From Paraspadella gotoi (lineage: Eukaryota > Chaetognatha), in the NCBI GenBank assembly GCA_051294375.1, contig CM119271.1:3441061-3505060 (forward strand): a stretch of 64,000 bases of DNA, read 5' to 3'. Position 1 is the stretch's first letter. Every line of letters starts with the position of its first letter. Both the position numbers and the translations under genes were made by a program. Shown in pieces: positions 35,616 through 46,446 of the stretch. The notes under the pieces are model-generated. The model had not been told where the DNA came from and did no database searches. It was given only the letters and a program-made list of their open reading frames with translations.

Positions 35616-38600
35616 TCACAACAGATCACGGAACTTGACGGGCTTTCTGACGGCATTTGAGTATCCCTCCTTAAAACAAAACCAGAGGGCGTCGCCCGAA
35701 TAGTTTCTTTTCTTCTCCATCTTCGCCGACGCAACTCCGATTTTGTCGTCTCCGGTAGGACTCTTAATAACACGCCCGAAAAAGTCTTTGACGACACTGA
35801 TCTTTGGCGTTTTTGGCGCCGGTTTAGCGCTTGCCGCTGGATGAGATTTTTCAGCGTTATTTTCCTTCGGCTTGTTTTCCTTGGCCCCGAGGTTGGCGGG
35901 GCCGAAGAGTCGGTTCAGGGTCGACGGTTTCGCCGCCTCAGTCGTCTCTTTTTTAGTAGGCGACGCGAATGGATTCCGCTTCTTGGGCGAGGCTTTTAGC
36001 GTCTTGGCGGCGACCGCTGCCTCCGATCGACGCATCCGCGCCAACTCCAACTCGCGCGCCAACATCTGCTTAGCCGCGTAAGTCAATTGGCGCGGCGCCG
36101 TGGGCCGACTGCCGTCCGATGAGCCCGAAGTTGCAGAGACGGCGAAGCGGGAGAGCCTATCGATTTTGGGCTCCAGAACGTAGTGGTACTGCCCCTCATC
36201 CGTCTTTTCTTGCTGATAGGTGAGCCCGAAGGACATCATGTTGTCGATCAGTTGGGCGATCTGCGCTTTTTCCTTCGCAGAGTACAACTGGGCGTTGACG
36301 GGGCGGAGTCCTGGGACAGAAAACAAAGCTCAGCAAAACTGTACAAAAATCTTATATTATTAATTTATGAACAATTGAAATTTTTTTACGATTGAAACAT
36401 AACCTGGTTGAATGATTTCCATCAGCGGCGGCAGCACGTCCTCCAGCAGCAACGGAGGGGTCAGCCATTTTCGAATCTTGAGCTGCACCTCGTCCAGCGC
36501 TGATTTGATAAGCTGCGCGTTCTGAGTTGACTTCGTGTAATTTTCGAATTCAGTGTTCGGATACTTGACCTACAGTTTTAAATATTTCGTCCTTACGACT
36601 CTGAATGCCGATTGTTAAATAGTTAATACGTTTTCTCAACTTACCTTTGCCGGATTATTAGTGGCGAAGAGCAAGTGAAACGAAACGGGAGCGAAATGGA
36701 GGTAAGGCATCATGATGTAGTTTTGAGTGGAGAGTATTTTGGTAGACATAGCGTCGTAGAGCTGCAGCCACGACTCGGCTAGATTGAGCGCTACCATCCG
36801 CGAGTCTTTGATTTTGGCGAAGAGGTAGTTTTCGAAAAGTCCCTAAAATTGGACGGTGGACCCAAAGTCATTTATTGAATTAACTTTTGAAAGACAATTT
36901 GAAACTTTATCCTCGACAAACTTACCTGCACGATCTTCTCCGATTCGCCGACGCTTTCGACGAGGCTCAAGGCAGAGTCGAAACGCGACGTCCTCGCGGG
37001 AGTACGAGTTGAAGGCCCCCTGGGGCATTGGTCAAGAGCGAAGGGCTAGATGGACAGATTATTTTGCAGCTTTATAAAGAGTCCAAGGGGGGGCATGTGT
37101 GATGCCTGGGGTGTGAGGCATCTCCCGACAGCTGGCACTCAGGGCTTTAGACCTGCAGTGACCACCCCATGTCACTGGCGTGTTTATGCCGACACCATCA
37201 CACTTTAACCAGCGTGACCGTGAGGGGATCGAACCCGGAACTCACGGTTGGTGAACGAGTACTTAGCTGTCCATGTCACCATGTCACCAAGCTATACGGT
37301 AGAGCGTTGAAAAATAACAAAATATAACAAATCAAGTGAGGTACATAGCTATTAAGGCGTAGTAAAATTTCTAAATTTAACTTTAATTAAAATTCTAAAA
37401 GTGAAGAACGAACAACATTATACTAATGAACATTTATGTATAAAAAAAATTTATAATAAATTTTACAATTTACGCAGTAGGCCATATTTATACTAGTACT
37501 AATCCAATAAATGTTAAAATTTCAAAACAGTTTTTTCTAAGATTTTTTTGCAGATTTGGATTCGTCATAAAAAGTTGATAAAAAGAAATATAACTCTTTT
37601 TAAAAAATTCCTTCATTAAGTGGGTCACAAATTAGAAAAAACTATATTTTAAGCTGAAAATTAACTTTTTATATATTAAATATAGTTTTTGTAATTTTTA
37701 ATCCACTTAATGAAAGAATTTTTTAAAATAATTTATATTTTCTTTAATCAACTTTTGACGAGGAATTCAAATCTGCAATCAAAATTAAGAAAAGACTATT
37801 TTGAAATTTTTCGATTTTATAAGGATAGTACTATATATAAATATAGCCTACTGCGAAAATTAAAAAACATAAAATTAATTTTTTTTACAAATTAATGTTC
37901 ACTGATGGTATGTTGTTCATAATTGACCTTTAAAATTTTTGTACATAACTTTCACTACGCCTTAATAGCTATTTTAGTGTAAAGTAATCTATAGAATTCG
38001 ATGGTGATGACCATTTTTTTGTATAATTTTATCTTTCTTGTCGGAAATGACGGTTTTTAATTAGGGGTAGCCGCACTCAATGGGGCGAGTCAAAAATTTA
38101 GAGCGAGTACGTGCTCAAACGAATATTTATACATTTTTAAGAATACTTTCATTTAAGTAAGTAGACAGGGATTTGAACATGAAACCAAAGTGGAATTTAT
38201 TGATATAAAAACAGATATGAAGACGGTGTCAATTTTGGACAGAATACTCAGATACAAAATTTACATCTATTTATACAGAGCAAGTGGATCAGAGACGTGG
38301 GTAAATTTTACAGCCTCTTCGCTCATTGGCCGCTTCCATTTGAGTCTTGACCAATCAGATAGCTCGATTCCATTCTGGTAATTTCTTCCCGAGCCTCCGA
38401 TCCGGTTCCGTCTCTATATAAGAGAGCTCGATTCCATTTCGGTGATTTCTCCCCGAGCTTCTGATCCGGTTCCATCTCTGTATCTTCTGCTTTCAATGGA
38501 CAAAAAATTTCTAATATGGCTCGATACCCTAGTAATTAATTTTTTAATATTTATTTATAGATAGGAAAGGTCAAAGTTTTTTTTAAAGATTTTTAAATTT

Positions 38601-41600
38601 TAAGACCAGATTCAGATAGTTCATAAAAAGTTGTCTACACAAAGTATGATTCTTTTTTAAATATTTTTACGATAAGTGTGTCAAAAATAATAAAAACTAT
38701 AAAAAATCTTTCGATGATTTTATCAGTTTTTTATATTTTCACTAAGAAAACGTAAGAATTTTTAAAAGCTGTAATTATATTTCTTGTTTAACTTTTTATG
38801 CTCTATCAGAATCTATCAAAAAAATTTAAGATTTTAAAAAAGTATTTTTTGCTCTATATAGTAATATAATATTTTTAATTAGGCGAGTAAGAAAGCATTT
38901 TTGACAAAAAATATTTTAATACCATAATCTATGGTCATGATAGATTATTTTAACGCTGTATACATTAGCATTTAAATTTCTTCGGCTATGGCTATTTTAA
39001 TGTATATAAAATTATTATAAAATAGCAAAACCATTATAAGTTATGATAAATCAAATTATTAAAATTTTATAAAATTTATATGAGCTTTTGAAATATAAAA
39101 ATAAAGACTTATAAAAATATTTTGGTAAGTTTATTTCTAAATTTTATGTTTTATAAAAAGTTAGTTAACTATATTTATTAATAATTATGAGTAAAAATTG
39201 AGCTAAAGTTAAAAAATAATAATTTCAAAATTTTTTTCATGGATTTGCATTCTTTGCAAAAAGTTGATATAAGAAAATAAAATTTTTATATCAAAATTAT
39301 GTTATAAAGTTGGTCAAAATTCAGAAAAACTATAATTTTAAGCCAAAAATTTAAACAAAAATAAGTTTTTAATATTTTTAACCTACTTAATGAAAGAATT
39401 TTTTAAAATGGATTATACTTTCTTATATCAACTTTTTGTAAGGAATTCAAATCCGATTTTAAAAATTTTAAAATTTTTATTTTTTCACTTTAGCTTATTT
39501 TTTATTAATATTTATTAATAAATATAACTAACAAACTATTAATAAAATATAAAATTTGTAAATAAACTTACCAAAATATTTATATGGGTCTTTATTTTCA
39601 TATTATGTAAGTTAAATATGGCTTTTATAAAATTTTAATAATTTGAATTTCTTATACTCTACAAGGTTTGCTCCATTTTAATAGCACCTTATATGCTGCA
39701 AAAATCGCCATTTCCGACAAAGAAGATGAGACTATACAAAAAATTGGTTATCATCATCGAATTCTACAGACTTTATTACACTAAAATAGCTAGATGTACC
39801 TCAATTGATTTGTTAAATTTCATTATTTTTCAACGCCACAGACTCATCAATAATTAAGTTAAGTTTCCCCTTACCCGTTTTTCGGTTTTCGGCATTTGAA
39901 ATACGCTCTGCCAAACACTGTACAAGCTCCGGTGGACGTCTTTCTCCCCAACGGCGGAACTGTTGACCATCGCCTGAGTCAATTCCTTGTAGCGCCCTCT
40001 GACGAACTGCAATGTGTTAAGGCAGCCGCGCACGTCGTTCTCCATCTTGCGGCAAAGCAAGCGGATCGTCGCCTGATCAGCCTTGAGGCGTTCTGCGCGA
40101 GAAACATGAAGTAGTCGGTGGATGAGACGTTGGGAATCGGTGGCGGGCACACGCAGAACCAGCGCCATCTGGCGAAGAGCGCGGATGGAAGGGGCGTAGA
40201 GGTCATTGCAGATGCAAACAACTGGACGCAGCAACGGTTTGGGTTTGTTCTTTTTCTTGCCGGTGCCAGTCGAAGGATCCGCAGCTGATGCGGCGCCGCC
40301 GCTGCCGATCTTGAGAAAGTTGACGAGAACGTTGACCGCAGGTGCGGCGGCTCCGTCGATCTCGTCGACCACGAGGCAGACAGGGCGCGAATCTTCGCCG
40401 AGGACGGATTTGGTTTGACAGGCCGCTTCGATCTTGTTTTTAAAGGCCTGGAGTACGGTTCATAAATATGAGACATTTAGACATTCTCTACACCCCCCCC
40501 CAAAAAAAAACAAACAAACAAAGAATTAACCTCCGCGTTACGATCGTCGGAAGCGTTCATCTCTTGAACGGCGTATCCCGCGTGGCGAGCGACCACGTGA
40601 GCGAGAGTCGTCTTCCCAAGACCTGGCGGTCCACTAAGAAGGACGACCTTCTGCTCTGGTCGACCCAACTTGTCAAACTCTTCCGTCAATTGGCCGGGGT
40701 CTTTAAACTTGGACCCGGGGGGGAATTTGGAATTCTTCTCGTTCTTAAATTTGAATGGCCGTGCCTGTCCGGCCTCGCTCGTTTCATCGCCGTCTCTCTT
40801 CCCGGTAAATTTGTCATCGCCGCTGGGATTTTTTCCAAACTTGTCGTTCTTCCACCCGTCGCGACCCTTGTCCCTTTTGCCGAACTTGCTCACAAAGTTG
40901 TCGTTGGACGCGGAAACTCGCGCTTCGCCGACGGGTGCGAGATGCTTTTTGTCTTTGGTCAGTTTCACCTCCTTCCCAAAGACCAACTTGTCCCACATCT
41001 TGAGCCATCGCAAAAAGGTTCTGTTGACGCCGTCGTCGGAGAGCAAATCAGTGTAGCCGCGGGGTGCGTATTTTTCAACCCAGAGTCGGTGGCGGTCGAT
41101 CACCGCATCGGGCTACAAAGAAAAAAAAAACGAGCGAATCATAAGTATAAAACCAATACTTTGATAATCGATGCACTTCACCTCCCAATCACTCGACTCA
41201 CGTCAATCCCTTCCTCCTCGTCCTCCGACTCAAAGAACTCTTGCTCATCCGCCAACTCGACTCCCTTCGCCGACTCCATCTCCAGGACGACGCGACGTTT
41301 GAGGGCGGCGAAGTCTTCGGTTAAAAGGTTTCGCCTCTTAGACGCCAAGAAGACGCGTGACTCGCGTTCGATTCGCTGCCACTCGTGCTCCGGGGCGGAG
41401 GAAGAAGAGTCGAGCTGGAGAGGGAATCGAGATATAGATTTCGCACACAGTAACACATCGCTGTTTAAAAGATTAATTTGCTTGGGACAAAATCAACCTC
41501 TTCATCCGGCCGCACGGAGACGTAGACACGTCTCCCGCCCTCGCTTCCCGTCACGAAGACGTAGTCGTCTTCAGGAGGCGGACGCTTGAAGACCCTTTTC

Positions 41601-42106
41601 CGTTCAGCATCTCTGTCGATCGAGACGGATGGGTCAGCGCCTTCGGGAACGACGTCCTCATCGATGCCGTTGCCAAAGTCACCGTTCGAATGTGGCCTGC
41701 CTTTGTTTTTCAGAAAGGAGGACAAGGAGAGAGATTTGCTTTCCAAAAGAGTCGAGGCCCCCGTCGTACCGTTCCGCTGGCCTTTTCCTATCCGCGGCAC
41801 GTCAGCATTTACGGCGGCCACAACGTCAGATGTCTCATCAATAACCAATTCGTTGTCGACTCGGCGACGCTTGTCGGGAGCGCTGTCGCCGTCACCGCTC
41901 GTCGGACGCTTTCGTGGCGGAGGAACGGGGTCATCGTCTTCGTCGGGGTAAGTCAGTCCGCCGTCGCCGAAGATATCTTCCTCGGCGGAACGAGCGAAAC
42001 GATTGGGCGGCTGATCGAGAGGAACAGAGTCTTGCGAATCTAATTCGGCGAAATTTTCAAGTTCGTCGGCAAAACGGGACTCGAATTCGTCGAAATATTC
42101 TTCCAT
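35616..42106 (-). CDS. CHTF18: Chromosome transmission fidelity protein 18 (alternative clamp loader large subunit)
   Basis: Large AAA+ subunit of the CTF18-RFC complex, which loads PCNA on the leading strand and supports sister-chromatid cohesion. Eight exons: about 42106-41497, 41413-41198, 41112-40531, 40448-39870, 37050-36925, 36843-36652, 36569-36404 and 36311-35616, roughly 1050 residues (human 975). Visible are the acidic N-terminus (MEEYFDEFESRFADELE), the clamp-loader start WVEKYAPRGYTDLLSDD, Walker A GPPGLGKTT, Walker B CLVVDEIDGA, sensor CICNDLYAPSIR, and the family C-terminus with KDFFGRVI, WFCFKEGYSNAV and RDLL. A Lys/Gly-rich insertion sits between WLKMWDKLVFG and Walker A. The 2.8 kb intron 39870-37050 is filled with mobile DNA. 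Confidence 0.95.
37085..37302 (-). mobile_element. tRNA-derived SINE (family C)
   Basis: Read on the minus strand, the head (TAGCTTGGTGACATGG) resembles a Pol III A box, and GGGTTCGATCCCC about 45 bp later is a near-perfect B box. The body extends to about 37085. It abuts the AT-rich element starting at 37304. Cloverleaf pairing is imperfect, so it is a SINE head rather than a tRNA gene. It lies in the same orientation as CHTF18, inside its large intron. Confidence 0.65.
37345..37985. repeat. Palindromic MITE-like unit 1
   Basis: Inverted arms meet near 37675. The outer ends are AAGGCGTAGT and its complement ACTACGCCTT (37975), and the arms share AATTTTTAATCCACTTAATG-type sequence with mismatches. 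It is inserted in the left arm of the 2.5 kb element, next to AGCTATT present on both sides. Confidence 0.7.
38361..38485. repeat. 63-bp direct repeat with GATCCGGTTCC
   Basis: Two tandem copies begin GAGCTCGATTCCATT (about 38362 and 38426) and share CCCGAGC, TCCGATCCGGTTCC and TCTCTATAT. The segment is GC-richer than the rest of the 2.5 kb element and may be its own subterminal or promoter-like part. Confidence 0.7.
38560..38860. repeat. Palindromic MITE-like unit 2
   Basis: Inverted arms centred near 38710. CATAAAAAGTTGTCTACAC on the left pairs with GTTTAACTTTTTATG on the right, and GATAAGTGTGTCAAAAATAA resembles the related motif AAGTGGGTCACAAATTAG in unit 1. It is more diverged than units 1 and 3. 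Confidence 0.55.
39050..39655. repeat. Palindromic MITE-like unit 3
   Basis: Long inverted arms centred near 39360. AAATTTTATGTTTTATAAAAAG on the left matches the inverted TATTAATAAAATATAAAATTTG on the right, and GCAAAAAGTTGATATAAG pairs with TTATATCAACTTTTTGTAAG. Core sequence is shared with units 1 and 2. Confidence 0.7.
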
Positions 42107-42252
42107 CTTGGACGTCGTAACGTCAAAAATAATAAGTATCAACCGAAAAATTTTTATTTTATTTTCAATAAGATTAACCAACAATAAATAATAAATAACA
42201 ATCGAAAGTGTAAATGATGGAATGGAAAAACAAGTAATTTCTCTTAATTCAT

Positions 42253-45200
42253 TTAGCAATTTTCATTTTTCTCCGTGACATTAGAAAATATCATGGATAC
42301 ATCTTCCTCGGCGGCAAACAAAAGATCATCGTCAAAGTCTTCGTCAAAAGGAGTCTTCAAATGAGACCACTCCCTGAGTTCGTCGATCCCTTGAAACTTG
42401 GTCAGAGAGGTTGGCGCTGGAGCTACCAAGTTGCCTTCTTGATCACACGTTGCCTCGTCGACGTCTTTCAAGCAATCGCAGTTCAAAAGGTCGTGAGTGG
42501 ACGAGTCGGTTTTTTCGTCGAAAACGAACAAGTCGCGAAGATCTTCTTTAGAAAAGTGAATGGTTTTTCCCTGAGAGAAAAACGGAATAAATGGGATCAT
42601 GTCCCACGTAAACAGTCCAACTTCTTCAGCGAAAAATACCTGATGTAATTCCTTAGCGTCAACCACAGCCCCGCTCAGTCCCTGCTTTGATATCTGACGC
42701 TGAAAGATCTTTTCTTCGATAGATCCCGTCGTGAGGAGCCGATAAATGCGGACGAGGCGTTTCTGTCCGTCGCGCCACACCCGCGCCATCGCTTGAAGGT
42801 CGTTGGCTGGGTTCCAGTCGATATCGAACAAGATGAGCGTTGAAGCTCCTTATTTGGAGATATGGAAATTTTAACTCAAATAAATTTATGGATCGGAAAG
42901 TAAACACGTCGAAGCCCTACGATTTCTCACCCACGAGATTAAGCCCGACTCCACCGGCCTTGGAGCTGAGAAGGAAGACGGTCTCCGTCTCGACCCCCGG
43001 AATGATTCTGGCGTTGAATCGATCCACGAGCCCCTGTCGCTTGGCGACGGGAGTGGCGCCATCGAGACGCAGGAAGGCGAAGCCTCGAGAGGCGCAGACG
43101 CCCTGGATGACGTCCAGGGTCGACGTCCAGTTTGAAACGACGACGACTTTCTCCGTTCTTAAGGTTAAAGATAATAAGATAATAAGATAATAAGATGATT
43201 ATCGCCCATTGTATTGTTGTTATTGCGACGATTCACTACATTGATTCTCACCTTCCTGTCTCATTGGCTCGTAGATGCAACCTCTCCAGCATTCGGATCA
43301 AAACCCTTAACTTCCCCGATTCCTCTGGACCTCCACAACCGAAAGGCGTCAAAACGGACTCGATTTCGTTTCGTAAGTCACTGTCGGAAAACCAATAATA
43401 ATTTTGTTTTAATTTTTTTTTTTTTTTCAAAAGTCCCAAATCTTTACCCGACTCCATCGCCGCGAAGCAGCAGCCCGGGATGGTTGCATAATTTCTTCAA
43501 CGCCGAAATGCAGGCAAAGTGGGAGGCAGAGTTTTCGGAAGCCAGCGCCGAACGGAGGAAACGCCCATCCAAGAGTCTACGGTAGATGGCCCTTTGGGTG
43601 GACGAGGCTCGACAGAAGACTGACGTCTCGACCTGAAAATAAAAGGTTTAAATTACTTTTTACAATAATATTTACATTCATTTATAACGAGATTTGTTTG
43701 ACCGAATTTTATTCAGAACAGTAAAAAGTCAAACCTTTGGTGGAAGGTAGACCTCGTTGACCTCCTCCGTTCGTCTCAAAACAAAGTCGGCGACGAGACG
43801 CTGCAGCGAAGAGGCTCTCGCCTGTCCGAGTTCCTTCTCTTCCGCGGATGATTCGGGCTGGCGAGACTGCGAAATCGGATCCTCGTAAACACGTCTGGCA
43901 GAGAAGGTAAATTTGACATGGGGATGGAAATGGTATGGGGAATACTTCAGGAAGCATTATATATTTTTTTCCTTTAATCTATTGACGTATTGAAAATTCC
44001 CAATATCGCCTACTACCCCATACCCAAAACTAACTTAAACGAAGTCGGCGTCCCCAAATGTCCCGGATTGCAGAATTCCGCGATGGCGAAGAGCTCCTGG
44101 AGGTCGTTTTGCAGCGGCGTCCCCGTGAGGACGATCCGACGGCGAGTCTCCAGACTTGACAACTGCTTCCACGTTTGAGTTGAAGTGTTCTTGAGACGAT
44201 GACCCTCGTCGCAAATCAGGAGATCGAATTTGACGGACTAGGATCGGGAGGGATTGAGGAAAAATTTTATCAGGTGTGATTTTCAAGCTTGAAAAGACCG
44301 AAACAACCGTGGCATGCACCAGTAGTAAGTCAAACCTCTATCCTACCTTCAACGCGTCGAAATTTCGGTTGAACATCTCGTAACTGACGACGACGACGGG
44401 GCAGACGGCGGCGAACTTGTGGTAGTCTTCTGCCCTCCGCTCGTTCTGATTGTGGGTGCCGACGGCGTAGACACTCAACTTCTGACTTCCCAACCACTTG
44501 TCAAATTCCTTCACCCAATTCTTTACCAGTGAACCTAAGTATAAAAATAATGGTTGTTTTTTTTTAATTAGATTTAGTTTCATCCTGTTTTGGCAACTAA
44601 CCAGTAACGCCCTGGAGCCAAACTCAGACATCACTACTTCCACCAAGCTTAAAACCCTTAAAATTTTTATTAAACCAACAAAACTCCAACTACCCTCCCA
44701 CTAAGAATCCTCAATAGGGTGGACCGCAGCCTCGCTACCCAGCCAGAATGACCATCTCCAGCTCTCACCGGGAGTGACTACGACGACCCTCTTCAGCACC
44801 GGTCGGTTTCCATAAGGACCGTGCTTGAGCAAGGCCCAAATTAGCGCGATACATTGAAGGGTTTTACCGAGACCCATAGCGTCGGCGAGCACGGCGCCGA
44901 AACCAACCGAGTCCGACGAAAAGCCCATGATGCGTCGGTAGAGAAAGATCACGCCTGAAATGATGTCCTTTTGTTAACAATGAGGCCTTACAACTCACGA
45001 ACTATTCCCTACTTTCTAATTACGGTAACATAAATCATAATCATTACCTTAACGACGATCATCGAGATCAATACCAAGATTCTAATCATCTTATCGTCAT
45101 CGCAAAAACGAAAAGGGGGCAGACATCGCCGCCGGCGACCAAAGTTCGCACCTTTCTTCTGATGCGGCCTCAGCGTTCGAGCGAGGCGAGGGTCGACGAC

Positions 45201-46283
45201 CACGTCGGTGACCTCCAGGTCAGCACCGTTGTAGCGTCGACGGTGTTCGACGCCGGGACGGGGAAGAACGAAAGCGTCCGGAGCTGAGGCGTCGTAGAAG
45301 GGCCTTCGTGAAGGTTAACGTATCACGGTGAAATTATCGAATAATTTTGTCATAGTTACTATAAAATTCAGAAATTTAAAGCAAACCCACTTGTACAGGC
45401 CTTTTCCATTTTGAAAACTTGGCTTCACCGGCACAATTTTCTCCGCCTTCCCCGCTGAATTCGTCACCGTCCCTTCGTTAAGATCTCGCTTCGTCAGAGG
45501 AACTTTAAACGGCTTGGATGTTAATGCTGCCGGCGAGCTCGCGGCACCGGCAGAAGCGGCGCCGCCGCTGCCGGCGTCGAAACAGCTTCCGGCCATGAAG
45601 CTGCTCGCCGGGATGGGATCTCCGAGCTCGACTTCGAAAGAGCCAACGAAAGTGCGATCGCCATCACCGAGATTCTGTGCGTCCGAAGTTTTCAAGGTCG
45701 TCGTGGCGACGGTCTTGCCTTCGGAATCCTTCAACGTTAGCGTTCGACCTTTGATACAAGCGACGCCGTCCCCCATCCATTTTTTATGCTTCCTGTTGCT
45801 TTGTTTGCCGTAAACGCAACTGAAGTAAATGGCGTCTGAGACACACGCGTGAGAGGGAGATTCGATAACTTCTCTTCTCGACCCGGGGGCTACGTCGACG
45901 TTGGCTTTCATGAAAATTTTATCGACTGTTTTTTGGTCACAAACGCTAGCGATATTATCCTTAGAGACGACAAGATTGGCGCGATCACTCGTCAACCGGA
46001 CATTATGGCCCTTCTCTTTCTTTTCTTGCTTGGCGACGTCGGACAACTGTATCTTTTCCGGATTTCGGATTAAATCGAGCAAGGAAACCTTATCGTTTTT
46101 TTCGTCCGCAGCCGCCGGACCCGAGTTAACGGGCGGCCCAACTCTAATCGGCGCTCGTAGCAGCTCTCGAGGCGCAGCTGGGGACACGCTCGTCTCCAAC
46201 CGCGGCATTTTGGCGAGCGGCGGCTGAAAAGCCGATCTCGAAGCGCGACTCGGAGCGTTCGATCGCCGCATCGTGCTTGGCAT
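42253..46283 (-). CDS. RAD54B: RAD54B-like SNF2 DNA translocase
   Basis: SNF2-family motor that assists RAD51 in homologous recombination. About 11 exons encode roughly 970 residues (human 910). The N-terminus contains [13 protein letters not shown], matching the MRRS start of vertebrate RAD54B, so ATG 46271 is a credible alternative to 46283. The family block [17 protein letters not shown] follows. Helicase motifs: [20 protein letters not shown] (motif I), [20 protein letters not shown] (II), [12 protein letters not shown] (III), [27 protein letters not shown] (IV), [13 protein letters not shown] (V), [21 protein letters not shown] (VI), then [16 protein letters not shown]. The usual DEMGLGKT is DAMGLGKT here. 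Stop is 146 bp before CHTF18. An acceptor lies 25 nt upstream of the ATG. Confidence 0.95.
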
Positions 46284-46308
46284 AAAGTTTAGGGACTCTC
46301 GCCCCTTA

Positions 46309-46322
46309 CTGAAAAAAAAAAT
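46309..46322 (-). other. Splice-acceptor-like tract upstream of RAD54B
   Basis: The minus strand has a run of ten or more T followed by CAG, ending 25 nt before ATG 46283. It indicates a 5'-UTR intron or a trans-splice acceptor. The preceding gene stops at 46447 on the same strand. Confidence 0.5.
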
Positions 46323-46446
46323 GGTAACAAATTTGCCAAAACGGACTTTCGAAAACAGCGTATCTAAATCTAAAACGAAAAAATAATCAAACGATAACGA
46401 TTCAACGCGATTTTGCCGCGTTTTTACTTCAAAAGTTTATTCTGCC

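Larger units (their letters stand above)
37304..39836. mobile_element. AT-rich 2.5 kb element with terminal inverted repeats and nested palindromes
   Basis: Ends are inverted: GCGTTGAAAAATAA at 37304-37317 and its complement at 39823-39836. Similarity extends through ACAAATCAA and GAGGTACAT. The next part of the right arm (39785 down to about 39690, CTATTTTAGTGTAA ... TCGGAAATG) reappears inside at about 37970-38040. This shows that the left arm was split by a later palindromic insertion (37345-37985). No transposase frame was seen, so it is probably non-autonomous. Confidence 0.75.

Noticed and set aside
37085-37302. Functional tRNA gene on the minus strand
   Set aside because: A good B box and a plausible A box are present, but the arms do not pair as a cloverleaf and the sequence continues into a SINE-like body.
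40468-41589. A 373-codon plus-strand open frame across CHTF18
   Set aside because: It is the antisense of CHTF18 exons 2-4, whose minus-strand frame has Walker motifs and splice sites. The plus frame crosses exon-intron borders and has no domain.
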